From contig NZ_CP007059.1 in NCBI RefSeq assembly GCF_000517625.1, positions 1-64,000 on the forward strand: a DNA stretch of 64,000 nt, given 5' to 3'. The stretch comes from Halostagnicola larsenii XH-48 (GTDB taxonomy: Archaea; Halobacteriota; Halobacteria; Halobacteriales; Natrialbaceae). Shown here piece after piece: positions 16,854-25,090 of the stretch (positions are counted from its first letter, which is position 1; each line of letters opens with the position of its first letter). The notes under the pieces were generated by a model. The model was not told where the DNA came from, searched no databases, and saw only the letters and a program-made list of their open reading frames with translations. The translations under genes were made by a program, and so were the position numbers.

Positions 16854-17872
16854 CGGTCCACCTCGAGCTGGGGTGGAACGGCGTCGCCGCTCACCATCGC
16901 GTACAGCCCGTAGGCGACCGAAACGGCGGGGTGGGTCGAGGTCCGCGGCGGCAACCCGCCCGACGGAACGCGATTCCGGAGGGAATCGAAATCACAGCCG
17001 GAGACTCGAACTGACGACGTGCCCGGCCCGAGTTCTGCCGATAGCGCCTCGTCGTCGTTGACGTCGCGTCCGAGCAGTGTCGTACCGATCGTATCGAGCG
17101 CGATCGCCTCGCCCGTAAACAGTGTCTCCGCAGCGAACGGTTCCCCGGCGAACGCCGTCGTCGCGTCGAGAATCGACAGGTCAGGGTCGATCGCGTTCAC
17201 TGCCGCACGGGCTCGAAGTGCCGCCGAAATCTCCCGGCCTTCGACGCCGGATTCGACGTGGCAGCCGAGCGTCCGCATGACGCCGGCGACCGGTCCCGCT
17301 TCGACGGGACGGAGCGTCGGAACGACCACGACCGGGTTCTCGAGCAGCGAGTCCGGAACCGAAAGCTCGATGGTCTCCGACCGGTCGGGAAGGGAAACGG
17401 TGATCCGGGAGTCCCGCTCGGTCGAAAGATCGTGCAACCGGCAGTCGAAGCGTTCCTCGATCGCCGTATAGCCGAGATAGGCGGCCGTTCGGTCGAAATC
17501 GATCGAGTCGTCGCTCGAACCGGCGACTACGAGGTTGCTCGAAGTCTCGCCGCCGAGATAGGTTGTGACCGCACCAATGACGGCGGGGTCCGTAACCATG
17601 CCCGTCGAGGGGTGAAACGGGTAGTGAACGTCGGGAACGATGGTTATCTCGTCGGCCTCGGCCAGCGAGTCGTCGACCGGGCCGATCAGGTCCCGAACTG
17701 GTTGCTCGAGTCGGGCCATTCGTGTATCGATGTCCGACGTCCAGTGGGATCCGCGCGGTCCAGATCGGGATACCCCCGTCGTCACCCCGTCTCCAGCGAC
17801 ACTGACGCCGGCCCCGTGACGGCCCCGTTCGACGGACTCGCCGATGACCGTCAACGAGCGAGCCTCGCTCAT
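16850..17872 (-). CDS. DUF362 family protein
   Basis: 340 residues. The V-P-D-V-H-Y-P-F-H-P-S-T-G and V-V-V-P-T-L-R-P-V-E segments fit the DUF362 family, some members of which carry ferredoxin domains. This one has only scattered cysteines (F-D-C-R, L-G-C-H, S-G-C-D) and no cluster motif. It overlaps its neighbours on both sides by 4 nt. In haloarchaeal glycan loci DUF362 genes recur beside epimerase and Gfo/Idh genes. No reaction is established for the family, so only a link to sugar metabolism by context can be offered. Confidence 0.78.
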   Translation of the reverse strand: MSEARSLTVIGESVERGRHGAGVSVAGDGVTTGVSRSGPRGSHWTSDIDTRMARLEQPVRDLIGPVDDSLAEADEITIVPDVHYPFHPSTGMVTDPAVIGAVTTYLGGETSSNLVVAGSSDDSIDFDRTAAYLGYTAIEERFDCRLHDLSTERDSRITVSLPDRSETIELSVPDSLLENPVVVVPTLRPVEAGPVAGVMRTLGCHVESGVEGREISAALRARAAVNAIDPDLSILDATTAFAGEPFAAETLFTGEAIALDTIGTTLLGRDVNDDEALSAELGPGTSSVRVSGCDFDSLRNRVPSGGLPPRTSTHPAVSVAYGLYAMVSGDAVPPQLEVDR

Positions 17873-18969
17873 GAAACCACCTCCAGGGCGTCGGTTTCCA
17901 CACGGTCGTCGTCTGCGAATTCGTACGCCGTCTCGACCATTTCGAGGGTCCGCCGGCCGTCCTCACCGGTTACAGGCGGGGTCTCGTCCGCGCGGATCGA
18001 CGCCACGAAGTCCTCGAGGGCGTCGTAGTGGGCCTGCAGATAGAACGTCGGGCCGTAGACGTCCGGTTCGCCGCCGGTGAAGCGGCTCAGAACGTTCGAT
18101 ATTGCCGAGAGCGCGGCGCTCCCGTAGAAGTTCGACGGGACGTACTCCGCGCTTTCGATCGTTCCCGTGATCCCCTCGAGGCGAACGTTGGTGTTCACTT
18201 CCGGCAGTTCCTCCCACTGGTAGGAGCCACAGTGCAGCGTGATGGCAGTCCCCGTCTCCGAGGCCTCGAGAAGGATGGTCGCTGCGTCCTCAACGGGAAC
18301 ATCGAGCGTCGAATCGACCATCGCATCCCGGATCTCGAGCGGCCCGAACGTCCACTCGAGGTAGTCGAAACAGTGGACGCCCAGTTCCATCAGCGACCCG
18401 CCGCCGGTGGCCTCGGGATCGAGCGGCCAGGCGGGCGGAGCCGCTTCGACTGGCGGCCGACCCAGCGGACCGTCGTTCACGCGAACCATCGATGCGTGCG
18501 GAACGTGGCCCACCGCGCCGTCCTCGTAGGCCCCTTTGAGTCCAACGAGGTCGGGTTGGTAGCGCAACGTGTGATCGACGCCGACGCGGATCCCGGCGTC
18601 CGCGGCCGCCTCGAGCATCTCGTCGGCCTCCGCCGTCGATCGGGCGAACGGTTTTTCGACGAAGACGTCGACGCCGACGTTCGCCGCGGTTTCGACCGCG
18701 TCCCGGTGAAGGAACGGCGGCAACGCGACGACTACCGCATCGAGCGTTTCCGCCTCAAGCAGCGTAGTGTAGTCGTCGTACACGCGGGTCGCACCCGCGG
18801 CGTCGGCCTTGTCTCGATTTTCCGGTATCGTATCGGCGGCCGCGACGACGTCGACGCCCGACATCGCGAGCGCCGACTTGAGGTGTACAGTGCCAATGTT
18901 GCCGACTCCCAGCACTCCGAGGCGAAGCGAATCGGAGCCCGATAATCGGCGTCGAATGAAATCGCGCAT
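17869..18969 (-). CDS. Gfo/Idh/MocA family NAD(P)-dependent oxidoreductase
   Basis: 366 residues. The N-terminal Rossmann domain has G-V-G-N-I-G-T-V-H and the family motif E-K-P-F-A-R-S near residue 105. The C-terminal beta-sheet domain has V-D-H-T-L-R-Y-Q-P in the position of the catalytic His/Lys region and E-L-G-V-H-C-F-D-Y. Members oxidise a ring hydroxyl of a sugar or nucleotide-sugar, for example the 3-keto step before amination. It is the promoter-proximal gene of the three-gene operon with DUF362 and the epimerase. Substrate is unknown. Confidence 0.92.
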   Translation of the reverse strand: MRDFIRRRLSGSDSLRLGVLGVGNIGTVHLKSALAMSGVDVVAAADTIPENRDKADAAGATRVYDDYTTLLEAETLDAVVVALPPFLHRDAVETAANVGVDVFVEKPFARSTAEADEMLEAAADAGIRVGVDHTLRYQPDLVGLKGAYEDGAVGHVPHASMVRVNDGPLGRPPVEAAPPAWPLDPEATGGGSLMELGVHCFDYLEWTFGPLEIRDAMVDSTLDVPVEDAATILLEASETGTAITLHCGSYQWEELPEVNTNVRLEGITGTIESAEYVPSNFYGSAALSAISNVLSRFTGGEPDVYGPTFYLQAHYDALEDFVASIRADETPPVTGEDGRRTLEMVETAYEFADDDRVETDALEVVS

Positions 18970-19128
18970 CTCCTCGAGAACGGACCGCCAGCGGGCTTTG
19001 TTATCGCTCGCTTACCGTTCATCGATCGGTGGTAGGTGCCTATTTCCACCAACTATCGGCGGCTACGAAACGGGACTCAGTCCGGAACCGCACTCGAGAC
19101 GAAAAGATCGAAAACCGGGATCAGTCGC

Positions 19129-20073
19129 TTACGGACCCGACTGCGAATACGCTGCGGGACTGGGTTGGGCTATCGGCGCTGACTCACGAAACCGGCTCGC
19201 GATGTCGCCCATGGTTTCGACAGTCAGGTCCGTCTCGCGGCGACGCCGATCGACGTACTCGAGGATCGCCCGCATCCGTCGGTCGTCGCGCTCGTGTGTA
19301 AGGTTATTCGGATGAAGCCACATGTGGAAGACGCCATCGCCGTGGGCCGCCTGATCGATACCGCGTCTGGCGACGACGACCATCGGGTCAGCCCACACCG
19401 ACTCGGCGATCGTCCTGGCGGAGCCTTCGAAGCCGAAACAAAACAACGAGGCCGGGATGTTTACCAGTCCGTACTCGTCGATCGAGGGTTCCACCAGCAT
19501 GGATCTGTCCGTGAGCACCGAATCGACGACGCCGCGAGCCCCGTCGGCCGTCGGTGATCGCCCTCGGTAGGCGGTGATTCCGTGCTCTGCCAGCACGTCC
19601 CGATGACCGACGGCGTTTCGCGGGTAGATAAACGAATCGACGGTCTGGCCCCACTCGGCTGCGATCTCGACGCTTCGAGCGATCTCCGCGTCGGCGAGCG
19701 ACCTTGAGGTAGCCGGATCGTCGAACAAGACGTGCGAAAACGAGTGACTCGCGAACTCGTGGTCGGGTTCGGCCTCGAGAATTCCCTCGACGAGGTCCCT
19801 CCCGAACCGGAGGTCGGGACGATCGCGCCACGCAGTCCGTTCGCGCTCGAACCAGCCCGCCGGTGCGGGGTGATCGGCGTGTTCGCCGTCACAGGACTCG
19901 AGCATCAGGTGGCCGACGACCGCCCAGGTCGCCGGAATATCGTATTCGGCGAGCGAATCGAGCATCGCCTGCCAGCCGCTTCGACCGGATTCGACGCGAT
20001 GCTGAGGCGGGGACTCGAGGTCGTGGAACCCCCAGCCGAGCTCCGCGTCGAGCGAGATTACGACCGTTCCCAT
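19129..20073 (-). CDS. Polysaccharide deacetylase family protein (NodB/CE4-like)
   Basis: 314 residues. The first strand is V-I-S-L-D-A-E-L-G-W-G, a variant of the metal-binding D-D motif. The second metal motif is H-S-F-S-H, and F-I-Y-P-R-N is the usual arginine/proline strand. There is no signal peptide, so it is probably cytosolic. It removes N- or O-acyl groups from sugars, or acts on related amide bonds. It lies upstream of, and on the same strand as, the Gfo/Idh operon, with 159 bp between them, inside the glycan locus. Confidence 0.86.
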   Translation of the reverse strand: MGTVVISLDAELGWGFHDLESPPQHRVESGRSGWQAMLDSLAEYDIPATWAVVGHLMLESCDGEHADHPAPAGWFERERTAWRDRPDLRFGRDLVEGILEAEPDHEFASHSFSHVLFDDPATSRSLADAEIARSVEIAAEWGQTVDSFIYPRNAVGHRDVLAEHGITAYRGRSPTADGARGVVDSVLTDRSMLVEPSIDEYGLVNIPASLFCFGFEGSARTIAESVWADPMVVVARRGIDQAAHGDGVFHMWLHPNNLTHERDDRRMRAILEYVDRRRRETDLTVETMGDIASRFRESAPIAQPSPAAYSQSGP

Positions 20074-20334
20074 TCACTCCACCAACCGAGATTCATAGCA
20101 GTTCGTTCCCGCCCGGTGGTATTGTTATGGAGAACTTGTCGCCACCGAACGTTGACCGGCGCGGGTCGCGGGCAAACGGGACCCGCAGACGAGAATCGAT
20201 CGGCTTCATGCGAACGGTTCGATTACCGAAATATCACGCGTTCACGGGGGTTTCTCGGTGCAACCGACACATAACAAAACGGTCGTCTCGATACCACATC
20301 CACAGCGGGCGTTAGTGACGCCTCAGTACCAATC

Positions 20335-21924
20335 ATGAGCGGACACACTCCGACATCTCAGCGAGCGTTCGTACTCGGTCTCGACGGCGTTCCGTGGAGA
20401 CTCATCGAACGATGGACAGACGACGGCGAGTTACCCAACTTCGAGCGGATGCGCACGGAGGGCGCGGCGGGGACCCTCGAGAGCACCCGTCCCCCGACGA
20501 CGCCGCTCGCATGGCCCTCGATCGCAACCGGCGTCTGGCCCGACAAACACGGCATTTACGGCTTTCAGAACCTCTCGAGTTCGTACTCTCACGAAATGTA
20601 TACGAGTCGGGACTGCAAACAACCGCCACTCTGGGAGCAACTGTCGCCGGCCCACGTTGGTAACGTTCCGTTGACGTACCCAGCGACCGAAATCGACGGG
20701 ACGATGGTGACGGGGATGATGACGCCGTCGACCGAGAACGAATTTACGCACCCGCCGGAGTTCGGCGACGAGGTCACGCGCCGCATTCCCGACTACCAAA
20801 TCAGCCTCAACTATCCGGAGTACGCCGACCGACTCGACGAGTTCGAAATCGCCGTCAACGACATCCTCGAGAAACGGCGTTCTCTCATGCGCCTCCAGAT
20901 GGAACGCGCCGAGGACTGGCAGCTGTTCTTTTTCGTGTACACGGCACCCGATCGGTTCCAGCACCTCGTCTGGGACATGGACATGCTGCTTGCCCACTAC
21001 AAGAAACTCGACGACATGCTCGGGGAGGTGATGGACTACACGGACGAACACGACGCTGATCTCTACGTCGTCTCCGATCACGGCTTCGGTCGGATCGACG
21101 AACTCGTCTACGTCAACCACATCCTCGAGGAGGCGGGCTATCTCTACAGGAAGGAAGACGAGGGCACTCGAGGCGCGCTCGCGAGTCTGGGTATCTCCCG
21201 GAGCAACGTCAGGCAGGTGCTCAATCGGGTCGGTATCTCCGAAGAGATGCTCGTCCAGACGCTCCCGCGGACGCTCGTCGATTCCGTCGCCCAGCAGATC
21301 CCGGGCGAACACGCGCTATACGACGTCGACTACGAGCGGACCGTCGCGTTCGTCCACGACGCCGGAAACTGTTACATCAACGATACCGAGCGGTTCGAAA
21401 AGGGCATCGTCGAGCCGGCCGACGTCCCCGCGTTGAAAGCGGAATTGATGGACCTCTTCGAATCGGTCACTACCGAGAGCGGTGAACACGTACTCCGCGT
21501 CTTCGACGGCGACGATCTGTTCCCCAACGACCCCGAATCGCCGAACTTCATCGTCAACGGAAAAGACGGCTACGAATCGCGAAACTCGATCACCGACGAA
21601 CCCTTCGGCGACACCGGGGTGACGGCTGCGAGCCACCGAAGTACGGGTATCATGCTCTGTCGCGGGCCGTCGATCGAACCCGGCGGCGAACTCCGGGGCG
21701 CGCGCGTCGTCGACGTCGCCCCGACGCTTCTCCACGGAATCGGCGAACCCGTCCCCGCGAACGCGGACGGACGAGTGCTCTTCGATGCGTTCCGCGACGA
21801 TGCGACGGCATCTCGGACCAAAGTAGAGCGCTCCGACGTGACGCGCTCGACGAACGGCGAGGCGGTCGACGACGACTTTACCGACGTCGAGGACCGTCTC
21901 AAGGGCCTGGGATACATGGAGTGA
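20335..21924 (+). CDS. Alkaline phosphatase superfamily protein (type I phosphodiesterase/nucleotide pyrophosphatase-like)
   Basis: 529 residues. First metal acid and nucleophile region: L-G-L-D-G-V-P-W and P-P-T-T-P-L-A-W-P-S. Later metal ligands: A-P-D-R-F-Q-H, V-V-S-D-H-G-F-G. This matches the phosphodiesterase/phosphoglycerate-mutase-like branch used in haloarchaeal glycan loci. It has no signal peptide, so it may act on cytosolic nucleotide-sugars or lipid-linked precursors. It is transcribed divergently from the deacetylase with about 260 bp between. Exact substrate (phosphodiester, sulfate or phosphonate) cannot be told from sequence. Confidence 0.85.
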   Translation: MSGHTPTSQRAFVLGLDGVPWRLIERWTDDGELPNFERMRTEGAAGTLESTRPPTTPLAWPSIATGVWPDKHGIYGFQNLSSSYSHEMYTSRDCKQPPLWEQLSPAHVGNVPLTYPATEIDGTMVTGMMTPSTENEFTHPPEFGDEVTRRIPDYQISLNYPEYADRLDEFEIAVNDILEKRRSLMRLQMERAEDWQLFFFVYTAPDRFQHLVWDMDMLLAHYKKLDDMLGEVMDYTDEHDADLYVVSDHGFGRIDELVYVNHILEEAGYLYRKEDEGTRGALASLGISRSNVRQVLNRVGISEEMLVQTLPRTLVDSVAQQIPGEHALYDVDYERTVAFVHDAGNCYINDTERFEKGIVEPADVPALKAELMDLFESVTTESGEHVLRVFDGDDLFPNDPESPNFIVNGKDGYESRNSITDEPFGDTGVTAASHRSTGIMLCRGPSIEPGGELRGARVVDVAPTLLHGIGEPVPANADGRVLFDAFRDDATASRTKVERSDVTRSTNGEAVDDDFTDVEDRLKGLGYME

Positions 21925-22037
21925 GTTCGCGCTCGAGGCACAAGCGGAGGTACTGATTATGATGGGGACTCGAACTGCAGCGAGATCAATGTAAGATCCA
22001 CACCAACCGAAGTAAATATCATTAATATGGTTGGGAC

Positions 22038-22055
22038 CGTCCGTTTGAACGGACG
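22038..22055. promoter_or_regulatory. Perfect 8-bp inverted repeat upstream of the wHTH gene
   Basis: CGTCCGTT and AACGGACG are separated by TG and end 34 nt before the ATG at 22089. An AT-rich block (aatatcattaatatgg) precedes it, so the dyad lies between the presumed promoter and the start codon. The position is that of an operator for autoregulation by the wHTH protein that follows. Confidence 0.45.
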
Positions 22056-22088
22056 CCCGCCACAACCGCCAAAACCACGACAACCACC

Positions 22089-22535
22089 ATGAGCAATCAA
22101 CGCGATATTCGAGCCGACGGCGGCATCCTCCGGGACGAAGATAGCGGGGGCCACGAGACGGACTCGCCTCTCGGCATCGATCTCCCCGAGGACAGTCTCT
22201 TCACCCTCGAGGAGTACCTCGAGATGTACGACGTCGCATCCTCGGAACCGGCGTTTAGTATCCTCTGTGCGTTGAGCGAGGCGGAACGTCTCAGCGCCGG
22301 CGAACTCTCCGACGCGCTCGATCGCGACGGCAACGAGCTTCACTACTATCTCCGAAAGCTCAAACGATGCGCGCTCGTTCGAAATCGACGGGACCCGAAT
22401 ACGGGGACCGAAGATCCGTACTCGTACTACGTGCTCACCAATCTCGGCGAAACGATCCTTACCTACGGGATCAAAACCGGAATCGAAAAACTGGTAGAGG
22501 AGGAGGCGACGATCACCGACGAGTACGAGAACTAG
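22089..22535 (+). CDS. Winged-helix (ArsR/MarR-like) transcriptional regulator
   Basis: 148 residues. An acidic N-terminus precedes a wHTH at about residues 50-120. The A-E-R-L-S-A-G-E-L-S-D-A-L segment is helix 2-3, N-E-L-H-Y-Y-L-R-K-L-K-R the recognition helix, and D-P-Y-S-Y-Y-V-L-T the wing. It lies inside the glycan locus, convergent with the membrane protein that follows after 4 nt. An 18-bp dyad immediately upstream suggests autoregulation. It may control the alkaline-phosphatase-superfamily or PP-loop genes nearby (inference). Confidence 0.82.
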   Translation: MSNQRDIRADGGILRDEDSGGHETDSPLGIDLPEDSLFTLEEYLEMYDVASSEPAFSILCALSEAERLSAGELSDALDRDGNELHYYLRKLKRCALVRNRRDPNTGTEDPYSYYVLTNLGETILTYGIKTGIEKLVEEEATITDEYEN

Positions 22536-22539
22536 GCAG

Positions 22540-23076
22540 TTACTGACCCGTTTTCCTGCCAGCAAGGTAGCAGAGACAGGCGAAACCTACGACGGGCACG
22601 CCGAAAAACACTGCAGTACTCACGCGATCCAAGAGGGTTACTGATCCCAATTGTCCGAGCGGTACCGCAAAGAGGAGTCCCCCGACTGGGAGGTATGTAC
22701 AGACAATAGCAGGAAAGAGACCGCCTGACACTCGCCCGACGACGAACGCCGGAAGGGCAAACAGCAGGAACGAAAGAAGGAAGATGAGTTCGGAGTTGAG
22801 AAAGAAGGTACTCAGAAACACGACCGCGGAAATTCCACCAATACCTGCTAGATTCGTCCAGGAAGCGCTCGTCCGCCACACAAGCCAGGCGGACAACCCG
22901 ACAGGGACGGCGTAGATAAGTACAAAAAGAACCGACTCGAGTAGCGTGTCCACCCTTCCGCTTGGCAAATTCGTTTCGAGAATCATCCACGAAACCGAAA
23001 ACGTGAGACAACCACTGAGAAGGGCGGCGAAAAAGAGTTCGCTCCCGCGGTAGTGCTCACGTTGAAACGTGTTCAT
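22540..23076 (-). CDS. Polytopic membrane protein of unknown function
   Basis: 178 residues from the ATG at 23076; the frame is open six codons further up, but a TATA-like ttttatgt about 25 nt before 23076 favours the shorter form. Five hydrophobic segments span most of the protein, with an N-terminal charged tip (M-N-T-F-Q-R-E-H-Y-R-G). No domain is recognised. It is convergent with the wHTH gene, the stops being a few bases apart, and divergent from nothing nearby. Confidence 0.75.
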   Translation of the reverse strand: MNTFQREHYRGSELFFAALLSGCLTFSVSWMILETNLPSGRVDTLLESVLFVLIYAVPVGLSAWLVWRTSASWTNLAGIGGISAVVFLSTFFLNSELIFLLSFLLFALPAFVVGRVSGGLFPAIVCTYLPVGGLLFAVPLGQLGSVTLLDRVSTAVFFGVPVVGFACLCYLAGRKTGQ

Positions 23077-23200
23077 GAGACGAATTGATCGCACACTAAC
23101 ATAAAATTGGACGGTGCTGTTCAGAGACGACTGCAGCGCAGTTCAGGGATTGGCAGAAGCTAACGAGCGCAAAGCGATCTATCCGGCAGCGCCACCTAGC

Positions 23201-24514
23201 TCACCGCACCCGTCGAGCACCCGCCTTCGCCGCGTTCCAGACGGGATAAACCGTATTGTATACGCCGTTCGGGGCGTTTCGAGCGCCGGCCCGGAGAAGT
23301 CGATGGTGAAGCGGCGACCCCGACTCCGCGACCAGCGCGTCGAGGTCGGCATCCGAGAGCCACGCGAAGAAGGCCCGTTCGGCGGGGCTCGAGGGCTCGG
23401 TTTCGCGAACCGCGTCCCGAATGTCTTCCCACATGTACCGTTCGTCGAGTCCCAGGATCCAGTCGCCGTTTTCGAACGACGATCGGATGTCGTGGTAGTC
23501 CTCGTCCGCGAACGGATACCCGTGGGCGGACGGCTCGAGACCCGCCAGTCGGAGTCCGACGGCGGTGCGATAGCACTTTTCGCATTCCCCGCAGTTTCCG
23601 TCCATTCGGGCGTTGCAGGTCTGTAGCTCGAGCCTGGAGGCGTCCGGGTCGGAGCGACGGTCCTCGACGTAGGACGCGATTAGCTCGAGTCGGTCCTGCC
23701 GGGTGAGGTCGTAACAGTCGTGGTGACACTGGGTGCCCGTCCAGCGGACGTAGTCGTCGATATCCGGCCGAGAGCCCCACTCGAGGTCGATGCCCTCCCA
23801 GTGGGTTGCGGCGACGTACAGATCCTCGATCCCGCGCGCGTAGGCCATGGGGGCACAGAGCCCGAGCAGGCCGAGTCCGTGGCCGACGGAGCTGTACCAC
23901 GCGCCGTCGACGTGGCGTTTGTAGTGGGCCAGCAACATCGGGTGATCGAGCGCCGAGAGCATGTTCGATTCGACGAAGGCCGTCTCGAGGTCGCGCTCGT
24001 CGGCGAAGCCTTCAACGCGCGCGCGAAGATGATTCCAGTCCTCGTCGTCGCGTGCGTCGGGCGTGATCGTCCATCCTCTGATGCTAATCAGTGTGGGTTC
24101 GGCCGCTCGGTGGCGGACGTACGAGGCGGTCGAATCGACGCCGCCGGTGAACAAGAGCCCGGACTGGCCGCTCGATGGCGGATCGACGGTCGTCGTGTTT
24201 CGCGCGTACAGCGTGCCGCCCTCGAGAAAGTCGTACATCGAAAGCAAGGAGGCTTTGACGTCCTCTACGGCTCGTGCGAACGAGGCGTCGACCTCGTCGA
24301 CGTACACGTCAGCCCCCTGGGCCCACGCGACGGGACAGACGTGCGCGAGGACTGGGATAGCGAGGACCCCCTCTGGGACGGTTTCGATGGTGCAGTCGTA
24401 GCTCGTTCGGAACGGCTCGTCGGTGAAAAACCGCTCGAGGTCACTCGACGGACGAATCGTGGCCTCGAGGGTGTCGTCGGTGACGGTTAGTGAGTCGATT
24501 ATAATGGTGGACAT
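23201..24514 (-). CDS. PP-loop (N-type ATP pyrophosphatase) protein of unknown substrate
   Basis: 437 residues. The P-loop signature F-T-G-G-V-D-S-T-A-S-Y lies near residue 128 and is the SGGxDS motif with Thr for Ser in the first position. A C-x6-C-x2-C-x2-C set (C-N-A-R-M-D-G-N-C-G-E-C-E-K-C near residue 310) could bind zinc or a cluster, as in QueC-like and related adenylating enzymes. The first 110 residues have no recognised domain. The reaction is probably activation of an acid or amide by adenylation, but the acceptor is unknown. It lies in a glycan locus, which for PP-loop enzymes sometimes means sugar amidation. Confidence 0.78.
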   Translation of the reverse strand: MSTIIIDSLTVTDDTLEATIRPSSDLERFFTDEPFRTSYDCTIETVPEGVLAIPVLAHVCPVAWAQGADVYVDEVDASFARAVEDVKASLLSMYDFLEGGTLYARNTTTVDPPSSGQSGLLFTGGVDSTASYVRHRAAEPTLISIRGWTITPDARDDEDWNHLRARVEGFADERDLETAFVESNMLSALDHPMLLAHYKRHVDGAWYSSVGHGLGLLGLCAPMAYARGIEDLYVAATHWEGIDLEWGSRPDIDDYVRWTGTQCHHDCYDLTRQDRLELIASYVEDRRSDPDASRLELQTCNARMDGNCGECEKCYRTAVGLRLAGLEPSAHGYPFADEDYHDIRSSFENGDWILGLDERYMWEDIRDAVRETEPSSPAERAFFAWLSDADLDALVAESGSPLHHRLLRAGARNAPNGVYNTVYPVWNAAKAGARRVR

Positions 24515-25090
24515 GTATTGAAGGCGGTGAGGTGAGCGAAAGATTGCGGCTCGATTCGACAGAACGAACCACGAATGGCACCAAAAAGCGTCAGTATTGT
24601 TGCACGGTCATCGAATTTGAAGGACGCTCGTAGCATTCGATGGGGCGAGTTACAGTCGCCGCAGTATCGGCATACAATCGACGGCGTAACGAGGGGGAAA
24701 CTCACGGTAACTGAAACCAAACGGAAACCGAACGGTCAGGGTGAGCGAAATGGATGTCATCGACAGCAGAACCGTCTCGAATCGAACTGATCGGAAAGGG
24801 TGATTGGGGGAGAGTACGGCGGGACGACGACGCTGTTTGCGCCGCTTTGGCTCAGCAGCGCGTCGTGAGAAACGGCGAGCGATCCAGTCGATACCAGGGT
24901 ATCGCATTCGATAGCTATCAGTTTCTGAACTGTACTGTCCCGCCAAATAGTGATCAGAGTTCGAGAGACTGTCCTCGCTCGGACGATCATCGAGTATGAT
25001 CCCTATAACAAACCAGTCATCTGTGTTCGACTCTCCAACGATGGCTATCCATACGGAAACAAGACGCCGGATTGAAACGGGCGATCGACG
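24515..25090. other. Intergenic, about 576 bp, no gene seen
   Basis: Between the PP-loop gene (minus) and the polytopic membrane gene (plus). It is the shared upstream region of the two divergent genes. It contains a TATA-like cctataaca around 25001-25009, about 85 nt before the membrane gene start. I see no frame with haloarchaeal protein composition, no tRNA and no strong repeat. Confidence 0.6.

Noticed and set aside
20431-21312. Minus-strand frame of about 293 codons opposite the alkaline-phosphatase-superfamily gene
   Set aside because: Antisense shadow. The opposite strand has the metal-site motifs.
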